Below, one piece after another: positions 17,020-25,462 of a stretch of DNA of 63,954 bases. Source of the DNA: Planctomycetota bacterium (GTDB lineage: Bacteria; Planctomycetota; PLA2; JAEUHO01); assembly GCA_028281445.1 (NCBI GenBank), contig JANQJW010000001.1:1-63954 (forward strand), written 5' to 3'. Both the position numbers and the translations under genes were made by a program. The notes under the pieces are model-generated. The model did not search any database, had not been told where the DNA came from, and worked only from the letters and a program-made list of their open reading frames with translations. Numbering within the stretch: the first letter of the stretch is position 1; the number at the start of each line of letters is the position of its first letter.

Positions 17020-17850
17020 ATGCTTCGCAACCGCATCACGCTCGCCTGTGCCACCTTTGCGCTGCTGGCCGTGTTGGCCGCAACGCCGGTGACCGGTGAG
17101 GAAACCGACAACGACTGCCGCCGCCTCGACATGGAGGTGATCTGCAAGGTCGAGCCCAGCCGGGTCATCCTCGTTGGCGACCCCTTCACGGTGACGGCCA
17201 CCGTGCGCAACACGGGCGACCTGGCGCTGTCCAACGTCGTGCTCGCCCTGCAGGGCAGCAAGGGCGTCAGCCAGGTCGGCACCCAGCCGCTCAAGATCAC
17301 GATCCCCAGCCTGGGCGTCGGGGAAGAGCGCTCGATCACCTGCCAGTTCGTCTCGAACTCGGTCGGCGAGCGCCGCGTCAACGCCTCGGCCCGCGAGGAG
17401 CGTGGCTGGGCCGCGGCCGGCTGCTACTGCGGCGTGCTCATCAAGGGCCTGCCCGCCATCCAGCTCGAGATGATCGATGTCGACATCAACCGCCAGCCCA
17501 AGGGCATCTTCGAGATGGGCGAGTCGTTCATCTACATCCTCAAGGTCGAGAACGACGTCGGTACGGCGCTCACGCCGGACCTCAAGGTCGTCTGGACGCT
17601 GCCCGAGACGCTCGAGTTCGTGTCGGGTACCGGGGATCGCGGTGCCACGGTCAGCGGCAGCGGCCGCTCGGCCGAGTCTTCGAGCTTCGTGCTGCGCCCG
17701 AACCAGGTGCAGAACTTCGAGCTCATCGTGAAGGTCGTCGCCGTTCCGCAGCGCAACCTGACCCAGGCGCGCGCGGCGGTCGTGACCGCCCAGGGCAGCC
17801 AGGAGCTCGCGACGGAGACCGAGAGCACGACGCTGAAGAACGCCAGGTAG
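17020..17850 (+). CDS. Secreted CARDB/DUF11-like beta-sandwich protein
   Basis: 276 residues. The ATG at 17020 has a perfect SD (GGAGG, 7 nt upstream), so the longer frame from 16984 is rejected. The signal peptide MLRNRITLACATFALLAVLA is cleaved near VTG-EE. Two Ig-like domains follow. The first contains GDPFTVTATVRNTGDLALSN and VGEERSITCQF, the pattern of CARDB/DUF11 modules (unequal to N-terminal propeptides). The second contains GESFIYILKVENDVG and LPETLEFVSGTGDRG. Four cysteines (two in GCYCG) may form disulfides. Such proteins usually mediate adhesion or cell-surface architecture. Its promoter region is shared back-to-back with the metzincin fusion gene. Confidence 0.7.
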   Translation: MLRNRITLACATFALLAVLAATPVTGEETDNDCRRLDMEVICKVEPSRVILVGDPFTVTATVRNTGDLALSNVVLALQGSKGVSQVGTQPLKITIPSLGVGEERSITCQFVSNSVGERRVNASAREERGWAAAGCYCGVLIKGLPAIQLEMIDVDINRQPKGIFEMGESFIYILKVENDVGTALTPDLKVVWTLPETLEFVSGTGDRGATVSGSGRSAESSSFVLRPNQVQNFELIVKVVAVPQRNLTQARAAVVTAQGSQELATETESTTLKNAR

Positions 17851-17873
17851 GCGTCCACACCGCCTGAATCGAT

Positions 17874-17985
17874 GTAGGGGCGACCTAAGGCCGAAGGCCG
17901 GATGGTCGCCCTTCTTCGTTTTTGACGCGCCGCCTGATCCGCGGGCGACCATCCGCGCGCTCACGCGCGCTTAGGTCGCCCCTGC
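17874..17985. repeat. Large cruciform-forming inverted repeat at a convergent junction
   Basis: A two-step perfect inverted repeat. AGGGGCGACCTAAG (17876-17889) pairs with 17970-17983 over 14 bp, and GGATGGTCGCCC (17900-17911) pairs with 17943-17954 over 12 bp. The unpaired arms between the steps are small hairpins in their own right: GGCC-gaa-GGCC on the left, GCGCG-ctca-CGCGC on the right. The whole can fold as a branched structure. Its loop holds a T-rich run (CTTCTTCGTTTTTG), so it may also end transcription in both directions. Confidence 0.75.
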
Positions 17986-17989
17986 ACCA

Positions 17990-18099
17990 CCGACCACTCG
18001 GCCCTACATCGATTTCGGAATCGGCGAACACCAGTTGGTGGTCGCTGCCCCATGCCGCAATGTAGGGGCGACCCGAGCGCAGCGAGTGGTCGGCCCGCG
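17990..18099. repeat. GTAGGGG-family inverted repeat, copy A
   Basis: The right arm (18061-18099) begins TGTAGGGGCGACCCGAG and is identical in 38 of 39 positions to 43635-43673. The left arm (17990-18008) reads CCGACCACTCGGCCCTACA, the reverse complement of a shortened form. The pair lies directly after the cruciform, between the convergent stop codons of the secreted gene and glyA. It looks like a REP/BIME-type intergenic element. Confidence 0.75.
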
Positions 18100-18118
18100 A
18101 AGGCCAACCAGTTTGCGC

Positions 18119-19396
18119 CTACTGCAGGTCGCTCACGCTGTATGCGTAGCGCACTTCGGGGAAGCGCGCGCGCAGTGCCGCCACCTCGGAGCGCACGTCG
18201 CGGTCACCGGACAGCGCCCCGTGCATGAGGTCGGCCATCGCCTCCATCTCGTCGGGGCCCATGCCGAAGCGCGTCATCTCCTGCACGCCGAGGCGGATGC
18301 CCTTCGGATCGAATGCGCGCTTGCCCGGTTCGCCCGGCAGCAGGTTCATGTTGCAGATGATGTCCTGCTCGCAGAGCCGCGCACTGGCCTTCTTGCCGCC
18401 GCCGAAGGGCTCGACGTCGACCGCCACCTGGTGGCTCTCGGAGTAGCCCCGCTCGGGACACGCCACGGCGAAGCCCTTCGCGGCCAGGGCCGCGCCCAGG
18501 GCCTGCGCGTTGGCAATCGTGGCTCGCGCGTAGTCCTGCCCGAAGCTCTCGACCTCCAGAGCCGACACGAGCAGCGCAGGCAGGCTGAAGAGGTGGTGGT
18601 TCGACGACGACCCGGGGAACACGCCCTTGTCGAGCGTGTTGTTGAGCTTCTCGTCCTGCCCCGTCGTGAGCACCATGCCGCGCTGCGGACCGAAGAACGT
18701 CTTGTGCGTCGAGCCGCACAGGATGTCGGCGCCCTCGTGGAGCGGATCCTGGAACGTGCCGGCAGCGATGAGTCCGAGCACGTGCGCGCCGTCGTAGAAG
18801 AGGCGCGTCCCCGTTTCCGCGCACACCGCGGCCAGCTCGGCGACCGGCTCGGGGAACAGGAACAGGCTCCTGCCCAAAACGGCAATCGCCGGCTGCTCCT
18901 TGTGGATCAGGTCGCGCGCGGCGTCGACGTCGATGCTGTACCCGTCGGCGGACATCGGCCACTCGAGGATGTTCTTCGTGCGCTTGCCGAGGCTCCCGAT
19001 CCGGGCGTGGGAGATGTGGCCGCCGGTCGCCACGGTGTGCGCGATGGCCGTGGCCCCCTGCGGCACGAGCCGCGAGAAGACGGCCTCGTTCGCCACGGTG
19101 CCCGAGATGGGACGGACATCGGCCCATGTGACGCGGAAGATCCGCTGCATGACCTCGCGCGACAGGCGCTCGATCTCGTCGAGGTACTGCGTGCCCTCGT
19201 AGTAGCGCCCGCCCGGATGGCCCTCCGCGTAGCGGTGCTGGAAGTCGGAATCGAGCACGCTTCGCGCCGCCGGCGAGAGCACGTTCTCCGAAGCGATCAG
19301 GTTCAGGGTCTGGGCGCGCCAGCGCTCGTTGGCTTCGACCGTCTCGCGGACGTGTCGCAGCAGCTCCGACGTGGCGCTCGTGAGGTCTGCCGTCAT
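18119..19396 (-). CDS. glyA: Serine/glycine hydroxymethyltransferase (PLP-dependent)
   Basis: 425 residues, fold type I PLP enzyme. It converts serine and tetrahydrofolate to glycine and methylene-THF in the cytoplasm. Signature pieces: NLIASENVLSPAARSVLDSD near the N-terminus, YAEGHPGGRYYEGTQYLDE, and the PLP lysine K232 in GSTHKTFFGPQRG. RLGVQEMTRFGMG near the C-terminus matches the substrate-binding arginine region. Length fits bacterial SHMT (about 415-430). The sequence is somewhat divergent from E. coli GlyA, so a related SHMT-like aminotransferase cannot be wholly excluded. There is no SD; TACACT lies 8 nt before the ATG. Confidence 0.9.
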   Translation of the reverse strand: MTADLTSATSELLRHVRETVEANERWRAQTLNLIASENVLSPAARSVLDSDFQHRYAEGHPGGRYYEGTQYLDEIERLSREVMQRIFRVTWADVRPISGTVANEAVFSRLVPQGATAIAHTVATGGHISHARIGSLGKRTKNILEWPMSADGYSIDVDAARDLIHKEQPAIAVLGRSLFLFPEPVAELAAVCAETGTRLFYDGAHVLGLIAAGTFQDPLHEGADILCGSTHKTFFGPQRGMVLTTGQDEKLNNTLDKGVFPGSSSNHHLFSLPALLVSALEVESFGQDYARATIANAQALGAALAAKGFAVACPERGYSESHQVAVDVEPFGGGKKASARLCEQDIICNMNLLPGEPGKRAFDPKGIRLGVQEMTRFGMGPDEMEAMADLMHGALSGDRDVRSEVAALRARFPEVRYAYSVSDLQ

Positions 19397-19701
19397 AGGC
19401 GCGAAGTGTAGCGAAGGCCCCCCGACACTCCGACTTGGATCTCAGCGCCTCTGTAGCCCGCATGTTCCATGAACTGACGTGGAATCGCGCGGTCCTCGCT
19501 GGTCTTCGACCCCGATCTCCTTGCCGAGAACCGCTCGGCGATGCTCCATGGCATCGCCTCGGAACCTCGGCTTCGACCTCGGGCCCGAATCCGGCGCGAG
19601 GACACTCCGAAAATCCGTCGCGCCAAGCAACTGCGGACACAACGCGTTTCCCGGCCAGCGCTTGCGCTGATCACGACGCGCGCTTCATGCAACATGCGGG
19701 G
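19397..19701. other. 305-bp gap without a supportable gene
   Basis: Small frames exist on both strands, but none has an SD, family likeness or convincing codon pattern. The only structure seen is an imperfect palindrome. GGCGATGC (19537-19544) pairs with 19551-19558 around the loop TCCATG, and CCGAG (19524-19528) pairs with CTCGG (19566-19570). The stretch contains the leader side of glyA (19397-19410) and the 3' flank of the pseudo-hydrolase gene. Confidence 0.5.
19405..19410 (-). promoter_or_regulatory. Putative leaderless -10 hexamer of glyA (TACACT)
   Basis: On the minus strand TACACT is followed by TCGCGCCT and the glyA ATG, a spacer of 8 nt with no Shine-Dalgarno sequence. Confidence 0.35.
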
Positions 19702-21774
19702 CTAACGGGGCCGGTATCTCATTCCGCGCTGGAACGCGGCCAGGGCCGCTTCGTCGCGCTTGACCGCCTCGTGGAGCATGTCGAAGAGGGTCTTCTCCGC
19801 CCCCAGGCGGCGATAGGCCCGTGCGAGGGTCTCGGCCAGGTGGGCACGGGGCTCCGAGGGGCGCTCGCCGGCCGCCGCGTTGGCGAGGATCGGGCGGCGG
19901 TCCATGAGCACGTGGCGCACGAGGTGCTCTTCGAGCTCTGCGAAGAAGTCCTCGTCGCCCTTGCCGACGTAGCCGATCGCGTTGGCGATCGCGGCCCCCA
20001 GGCGGCAGGCGCGCTCGAACTCCTGGAAGGCGACGCGATCGCCCTTGAGAGCGCGATAGCGGGCCGACACGTCCCCGAGCGCGAAGCGCAGATCCTGCGC
20101 GTTGTCGGCGAGGCCCAGGCGCGCCACCGCGTCCGCGGCGTAGCGCAGCACCTGGCTGTCCTTGGCCGTCCGCAGCGTGTCCCCCAGCGCGTTGACGGCG
20201 CCTTCGTCGCGCCAGCGCCCGCAGAGCCAGGCCGCCCAGATGCGCGCGGCGCGTGGCGCCTGGGGGTCCTTCACGATCGCCTGCACGTCGGGCCCCACGC
20301 CGGCCCGTGCCGGGGCGAACTCGGTGAACAGGCGCCGGGCAGCGAACTCCGCGTCTGTCCGGCCTCCCCGGAGTACCTCTACGAGCTGCGCGGGCTGCAG
20401 GGACGCGTCGAATCCGATGCCCCACCCCGCGGCGGGGTCGCCGAACTCCTTGATCGCAGCGCGGGAGGAAGGCACGGAGTACGAGGATCGCGGCCAGGCG
20501 GTCTTCGCGCGACGCCGACGCTTGGGTCCGATGAACCGGAAGAGGTCTCGCTTGGCCGCGGGCGCGAAGCCGTGGTTCTCGCGCGGCAGCTCGCAGTAGG
20601 CGAAGTCGGCCTTCACGCGCTGCAACGCATCGGCGGCCTTGCGTACGGGCTCCACCGGTACCACTTCGTCGCCGTCGCCGTGGTAGATCCACACGGCGCT
20701 CTTGCCCGCTATGGAGGTGACCCCGAGCGGCTTGCCCGCGGCGGCCGCGCTCACGGACGCGAACTTGTCCGCGCGACGCGTGCCCCAAAACCAGGCGCCG
20801 TCGCCGCCGCCACCTTGCCCGGCCAGGTGAATGCGCTCGAGGTCCACGTTGTAGACCGTCGTGATCTCCTCGAGGATCGTGTCCAGCAGCGCGGCGTTCT
20901 TCGGCGTGGGCCACGGAGCCTCCAGCGCCGTGGGGCACACGAGGATCCAGCCGAGGGCCTTGGCGCCGTCGAGGTAGTGCGCCACGGCGTCCTTGGCCGA
21001 GCCGCGCGTGCGCTTACCTTTCTCGTGCATGATGCCGCCGCCGTGGAGCGCGACGAGCAAGGGATGCGGCCGCGTCGCGTCGTAGTCCGGCGGCACGTAG
21101 AGCGCGTAGCGCTCCAGTCCGACCTTGAACTGGTCCTTGCGCAACGCGACGGCGACCTCGCGCAGCCCGCGATCGAGTTGCGCACTGCGCACCATGCGCT
21201 CGATGACGTCCGGCCCCGGCGCGTAGCCGAAGTCGCGCTCGAGGCGCGCGGCTTCGTCCCGGCGATCCGCCCCGCTCTCCATCCGCACCAACGCGCGCAG
21301 GACCTTGGCCAGGTCGGCATCGAGCAACGGATTGCCGGCGCGCAGGGCTCGGAGCTTCTCCGCGCCCCCGACGACGGCAAGCGCCTCGGCGTTCTTCGGC
21401 GCAAGGGCCAGCACCTCGGCGGCGAGCCGCCGGGCCCACGGCTTGAGGCGGGCCGACTGCGCTTCGCGCATCAGGTCGATGCGGCGCGGCACGTCGCGCG
21501 GCGAAAGCTCCTCGAGAACGCGCAGCAGGTGATCCGCCATCGGCCGCGGCCGGATCTCGCGGACGTCGATCTTGCGCAAGCGGCGCAGACCCAGCGTCAT
21601 TTCGCGCGCGGAGCAGTTGTAGGTGTTGACGTGGACTTCGCGGCCCTGCTCGCGCGTGTAGCCGTAGTGCTTCTTGCCGTTGCGGAGCAGGATCTCGTCG
21701 GCGGAGGCGAGGGCCGGGAGCGACAGCAGCGCGACCGCGGCCAGGCGGCCGAGTGCCCTGTCAGCTCGCTTCAT
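19702..21774 (-). CDS. Secreted alpha/beta-hydrolase-like protein lacking the nucleophile, with helical repeat tail
   Basis: 690 residues from ATG 21774, chosen because MKRADRALGRLAAVALLSLP gives a signal peptide. A small beta module (DEILLRNGKKHYGYT) follows, as in the toroid protein at 13495. Residues about 205-400 are an alpha/beta hydrolase of the PHB-depolymerase/LpqC type: YALYVPPDYDATRPHPLLVA, LHGGG, WILVCPT, IHLAGQGGGGDGAWF. In active relatives the last motif is GxSxG; here the serine position is glycine (GQGGG). The acid (GDGDEVVP) and histidine (ENHGF) motifs remain. The rest is HEAT/TPR-like. It is probably catalytically dead or repurposed for binding. The start overlaps the end of lgt by 14 nt. 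Confidence 0.72.
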   Translation of the reverse strand: MKRADRALGRLAAVALLSLPALASADEILLRNGKKHYGYTREQGREVHVNTYNCSAREMTLGLRRLRKIDVREIRPRPMADHLLRVLEELSPRDVPRRIDLMREAQSARLKPWARRLAAEVLALAPKNAEALAVVGGAEKLRALRAGNPLLDADLAKVLRALVRMESGADRRDEAARLERDFGYAPGPDVIERMVRSAQLDRGLREVAVALRKDQFKVGLERYALYVPPDYDATRPHPLLVALHGGGIMHEKGKRTRGSAKDAVAHYLDGAKALGWILVCPTALEAPWPTPKNAALLDTILEEITTVYNVDLERIHLAGQGGGGDGAWFWGTRRADKFASVSAAAAGKPLGVTSIAGKSAVWIYHGDGDEVVPVEPVRKAADALQRVKADFAYCELPRENHGFAPAAKRDLFRFIGPKRRRRAKTAWPRSSYSVPSSRAAIKEFGDPAAGWGIGFDASLQPAQLVEVLRGGRTDAEFAARRLFTEFAPARAGVGPDVQAIVKDPQAPRAARIWAAWLCGRWRDEGAVNALGDTLRTAKDSQVLRYAADAVARLGLADNAQDLRFALGDVSARYRALKGDRVAFQEFERACRLGAAIANAIGYVGKGDEDFFAELEEHLVRHVLMDRRPILANAAAGERPSEPRAHLAETLARAYRRLGAEKTLFDMLHEAVKRDEAALAAFQRGMRYRPR

Positions 21775-22720
21775 CCGGTTGCGTCTCCGCGGCGTCTCCG
21801 TCACCCGGTTGTACCCCGCCGCCCGGGCCGGGATTCGGGCGCTTGCAGCACATCCAGACGATCACGCCGGCGACGATCATGCCGAAACAGAGTTGCTGGC
21901 CGCGGGTGAACATGTCGAGGAACACCAGGCCGATGCCCTGATCGGGCTCGCGTACGAACTCGATGCAGAACCGGAACGTGCCGTAGAGGATGAGGAAGGC
22001 CGCGGAGATGCGTCCCGCCCCGATGCCGCGCCGGATCATCAGGTAGCGCAGGATGAAGTAGAGCAGCAGCCCTTCCGCGGTGCCCTCGTAGAGCTGGCTC
22101 GGGTGCCGCGGCTCGGTGTAGAGCCCGGGCATGTCCGGGTTCGCGGCGTGCGCCTTCTCCCAGCCCCCGACGCCGCCGAAGGGCGCGTCCTCGTAGCGGG
22201 GAAAGCGCATCGCCAAGGCGAAGTCGCTCACGCGACCGTAGAGCTCGGCGTTGATGAAGTTGCCCATGCGTACGACGAACAGGCCCGGTGCCGTGGCGAG
22301 CGCAAGCCCGTCGAACATGTCCCCCAGATGGGTGCCCTTACGCTTGCAGTAGATCAAGTACGCGACGATCACGCCCAGCAGGCCGCCATGGAAGGACATG
22401 CCGCCCTTCCACACCTGCACGACGTCGCCCCAGCCGTAGCCCAGGCTGATGCCGTAGAACAGGACATAGCCGATGCGCCCGCCGATGAACACGCCGAGGA
22501 TGCCCCAGAAGAGCACGTCGGCGACCTTGTCGGGCGGCACCGGCCAGCGCTTGCGCTTGGCGAGGCCGTAGAGGACGAAGCCCGCTATTACGAAGGCGAT
22601 GATGTAAGAGACGCCATACCAGCGGACCTTGATGTCGCCCAGGTCCAGCAGGATCGGGTCGATGCGCGGGTACGGGATCTCGGCGAGGAACGACACGCCC
22701 GGAAACGTAAGCGCAATCAT
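21761..22720 (-). CDS. lgt: Prolipoprotein diacylglyceryl transferase
   Basis: 319 residues, integral inner-membrane protein with about seven hydrophobic segments. Lgt transfers diacylglycerol from phosphatidylglycerol to the lipobox cysteine of prolipoproteins, the first step of lipoprotein maturation. Signature motifs are present: GGMSFHGGLLG, VRMGNFINAELYGR (family pattern GRxGNFINxELxGR) and RHPSQLYEG. The C-terminal tail after the last helix is Pro/Gly-rich and acidic. It lies downstream of tyrS on the same strand across a 218-bp gap. The lipoprotein at 10830 in this window is a likely client. Confidence 0.97.
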   Translation of the reverse strand: MIALTFPGVSFLAEIPYPRIDPILLDLGDIKVRWYGVSYIIAFVIAGFVLYGLAKRKRWPVPPDKVADVLFWGILGVFIGGRIGYVLFYGISLGYGWGDVVQVWKGGMSFHGGLLGVIVAYLIYCKRKGTHLGDMFDGLALATAPGLFVVRMGNFINAELYGRVSDFALAMRFPRYEDAPFGGVGGWEKAHAANPDMPGLYTEPRHPSQLYEGTAEGLLLYFILRYLMIRRGIGAGRISAAFLILYGTFRFCIEFVREPDQGIGLVFLDMFTRGQQLCFGMIVAGVIVWMCCKRPNPGPGGGVQPGDGDAAETQPDEAS

Positions 22721-22938
22721 GGGCGCGCGTTAGAAATCGACGCCGCAGTGCCTCTCATGGCCCGCACCGTCCTCGAATCGGGCCCGAGGAGTTCGCCGTC
22801 GTCATCGGGTGGCTGGGACGAAGGCGCCGCAAAGCCGGTGAGGACGACGCGTGGTTGTCCACGCGAGGACGAGAACGAAGTGGCCGGCGCAGCGCCGTCG
22901 AGTCTCCAGCGAGCCGCACGTTCGCGCGGCGGTGAAGG
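22721..22938. other. 218-bp non-coding gap between tyrS and lgt
   Basis: No ORF with family likeness, no tRNA fold and no clear promoter are seen. A short hairpin CCTCG...CGAGG sits near 22770-22790 and could be an attenuator or terminator after tyrS. Confidence 0.3.
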
Positions 22939-24150
22939 CTAGCGAACCACCAAGCGAGCCTGTTTACGACGACCCACACGCAGCACCTCCCCGCCGCCGA
23001 GTGACACGCGGCCGCGCCAGTCGCCGACGACCTCTTCGTCGAGACGCACGCCCCCACCCTCGACGAGGCGGCGCGCGTCGCCCGTGCTCTTCGCAAAGGC
23101 GCAGGCCTTCAGCAGATCCACGATCCACCACGTGCCGTCGTCGCCAGGCGCAGGCGCCGCCACGTCCGGCATCTCCGTCGGCGCCTTGCGCTCGCTGAAG
23201 ATGCGGACGAACTCCTCGTGCTCGGCCTTGCCGCGGGCCTCGCCGTGGTAGCGGGCCACGAGCGCTTCGCCCATACGCTTCTTGGCGGCCATGGGATCGC
23301 CCGCCGCCAGGAGCTGCTCGATCTCTTCGTCCGACATCGCCGTCGCGAGCCGCATGTACTTCGGCATCAGCTCGTCGGACACGCGCATCGCCTGGCCGAA
23401 CAGGTCCTTCGGATCGTCCGTGAGACCGATGGAGTTGCCGAGGCTCTTGCTCATCTTCTCGGCGCCGTCGGTGCCTTCGAGCAGCGGGCCGATCAGGGAC
23501 ACCTGCGGCTCCATGCCCTCCTGCTCCATGAGCCGGCGGCCGACGCCCAGGTTGAACAGCTGGTCGGTGCCCCCGAGCTCGATGTCGGCGTGCACCTGCA
23601 CCGAGTCCCACCCCTGCATCAGGCAGTAGAGGAACTCGCGCACGGAGATCGGCTGGTGCGTCTTCCAGCGATCTTCGAAGGAGTCGCGCTCCATCATCTG
23701 CTGGACGGTCATGCGGTTGGCGAGATCCATGACCTCCAGGAAGGTCATCTTGGAGAACCACTCGCTGTTCTTGCGCACCTCGATCTTGTCCATATCGAGG
23801 ATCAGGGAAATCTGCTCGAGCCAGGTGGCTGCGTTCTTCTCGACCTCCTCGTGCGTGAGTATCGGCCGCGTCTTGTCCTTGCCGGACGGGTCTCCCACGG
23901 TCGCGGTGTAGTCGCCGATGATGAGCACGGCGGTGTGGCCGAGGTCCTGCAGGCGCCGTAGCGTCCAGAGCTGGACCGCGTTGCCGATGTGCACGGACGT
24001 AGACGTCGGATCGAGGCCGATCTTGCAGCGCAGGTTGCGGCCGGTATCGAACTTCTTCACGAGCTCGTGCTCGGGAATGATCGATTCGACACAGCGTGCC
24101 TGCAGACCGAATGCCTCGCGCAGGGCAGCGTTCTCAATCATCCTGTTCAC
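22939..24150 (-). CDS. tyrS: Tyrosyl-tRNA synthetase
   Basis: 403 residues, class I aminoacyl-tRNA synthetase charging tRNA-Tyr. The HIGH motif is SVHIGNAV, the KMSKS motif is intact in AEKMSKSLGN, and ELGGTDQLFNLGVGR is the tyrosine-binding region. The C-terminus has an S4-like RNA-binding module (FAKSTGDARRLVEGGGVRLD). The layout fits the TyrS branch with KMSKS rather than the Bacillus-like KFGKS branch. The start is uncertain: GTG 24150 directly follows the TGA of the upstream gene, while ATG 24141 is three codons further in. Neither has a good SD, suggesting coupling to the lipoprotein-like gene. Confidence 0.95.
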   Translation of the reverse strand: MNRMIENAALREAFGLQARCVESIIPEHELVKKFDTGRNLRCKIGLDPTSTSVHIGNAVQLWTLRRLQDLGHTAVLIIGDYTATVGDPSGKDKTRPILTHEEVEKNAATWLEQISLILDMDKIEVRKNSEWFSKMTFLEVMDLANRMTVQQMMERDSFEDRWKTHQPISVREFLYCLMQGWDSVQVHADIELGGTDQLFNLGVGRRLMEQEGMEPQVSLIGPLLEGTDGAEKMSKSLGNSIGLTDDPKDLFGQAMRVSDELMPKYMRLATAMSDEEIEQLLAAGDPMAAKKRMGEALVARYHGEARGKAEHEEFVRIFSERKAPTEMPDVAAPAPGDDGTWWIVDLLKACAFAKSTGDARRLVEGGGVRLDEEVVGDWRGRVSLGGGEVLRVGRRKQARLVVR

Positions 24151-25416
24151 TCATCGGGGAATGTTGGATACGTCGTTCTGCTTGGCGGTCGGGATCGTCG
24201 TGCGCTTGCCGGCCTCGCGACGCCACCAGTCCTGCCAGAGCCTCGCGTCGGGCGCGAGCGTAACGCCGGTCACCGTACTCAGGGCCTCCATCACGGCATC
24301 GGACCGTTCGGGAGCGCGTTCGAGGGCAGCGATCAGCGGCTTGGCGTACGGACGCACGGGTTCGCCGACGGACCGCTCGCGCAGCAGGCTCAAGCCCCCC
24401 ATCGCCGCACGTCGCAACGACGGGTCGCCGTCGGCCAGGGCATCGGCTAGGACCTCGACAGCATCGACGCGCCGGCTCGGGGCGACGAACTCCGTCGCGA
24501 CGAGGAGGTGGATCGGCGCGACCGTCTGCACGGCCGTGCGCATCGAAGCCACCGGGCGCGCGACCAGGGGTTCGTAGCCGCGCGGGAGGACCACCACGCG
24601 ACCCGGCCGGACATGGAGACGAACGTTGCGGCGCGAGGCGCCCTTCTGGAGGCGTGTGGGCCGCATCGTGCCCCCGACCTCGATGACGCGCAGGCCCGCC
24701 ACCGGCGGTCCAACCTCGTCGGCCGGAAAGCGGACGGGAAAGTCCCACGTCCCGCCCGGGGGAATCTGCACGGGCTTCTCGCCCTCCTTGTTGATGAACA
24801 CGGTCTGGTTCCAGGAGCGGCGCATCTCGCTTGCGTAGATGTCGCGGTCCCGGCGCGTGATCTCGAGCGTGACGGCAGACGGGGACGCCGCACCGTCGGG
24901 CGGGCTGATGGTGACCATCTTGTTCGATACGTTGCGGAAGCGAATGACGAAGTCCACGGGCGTGTTGAACGGGATGTAGTCCCGCGTCGCCCGTGCCGAC
25001 ACGCGCAGGAGCACCTCGCTGGCCCGGCGCGCGATCAGGCTCGACTCGAGACCCTTGAGCCGCCCCGCCCACTCCGCGGGCGGCCCCTGGTCGAGTGCCG
25101 CGTTGAGGATCTGCAGCGCTTCCTGGTCGTAGCCGCCCGCCGCATAGCGCTGAGCTAGCGCGAGCTTTTCCTTCCAGCCCGCGTCGTCGTCCTTGAGACG
25201 GCGTCGGTCCCGGATGTCCGTCTGCTGGTCGCGCCGCTTGATGCCGTGCTCGAAGACCACGGGCGCGTGGCTCGGGGGCAGCGGCTCGTCGGGACTGGCT
25301 CCTTCCTGGTCCGCGGCCGTGCAGCCCCAGCACGGCACGACGGCCGCGACGAGCAACACGGACAGGACGGAAGGGAAGACGCGAGTCACGGCCCCATCTT
25401 GCGGGGAGGCCGTCAT
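24151..25416 (-). CDS. Exported protein of unknown function, possibly a lipoprotein
   Basis: 421 residues. A hydrophobic N-terminal segment (VFPSVLSVLLVAAVVPCWGC) looks like a signal sequence. The cysteine is not in a textbook lipobox, so lipidation is uncertain. A helical segment (about 60-130) is followed by a beta-rich domain at about 140-290 (DYIPFNTPVDFVIRFRNVSN, PPGGTWDFPVRFPADEVG). A HEAT-like C-terminal part follows (DAVEVLADALADGDPSLRRA). Starts at ATG 25416 and GTG 25389 are both possible; the latter gives a tighter signal peptide. It sits between rpsA and tyrS, 46 nt after rpsA. Function unknown. Confidence 0.6.
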   Translation of the reverse strand: MTASPQDGAVTRVFPSVLSVLLVAAVVPCWGCTAADQEGASPDEPLPPSHAPVVFEHGIKRRDQQTDIRDRRRLKDDDAGWKEKLALAQRYAAGGYDQEALQILNAALDQGPPAEWAGRLKGLESSLIARRASEVLLRVSARATRDYIPFNTPVDFVIRFRNVSNKMVTISPPDGAASPSAVTLEITRRDRDIYASEMRRSWNQTVFINKEGEKPVQIPPGGTWDFPVRFPADEVGPPVAGLRVIEVGGTMRPTRLQKGASRRNVRLHVRPGRVVVLPRGYEPLVARPVASMRTAVQTVAPIHLLVATEFVAPSRRVDAVEVLADALADGDPSLRRAAMGGLSLLRERSVGEPVRPYAKPLIAALERAPERSDAVMEALSTVTGVTLAPDARLWQDWWRREAGKRTTIPTAKQNDVSNIPR

Positions 25417-25462
25417 TCCGCGGTCACTCGAAGACCCTGAGCGAGCGAAGCGAGTCGAAGGG

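Noticed and set aside
19479..19670. 63-codon frame in the gap before glyA
   Set aside because: No SD, no family likeness, and it runs through the palindrome.
21775..21804. Start at 21804 for the pseudo-hydrolase
   Set aside because: It adds ten basic residues before a complete signal peptide and increases the overlap with lgt to 44 nt.
22760..22800. tRNA-like T-arm (CTCGAATC context)
   Set aside because: No acceptor stem, anticodon arm or D arm could be paired around it.
22855..22863. DnaA-box-like TTGTCCACG
   Set aside because: A single site, not clustered, with a final base outside the consensus, and 22 kb from the dnaA-like gene.
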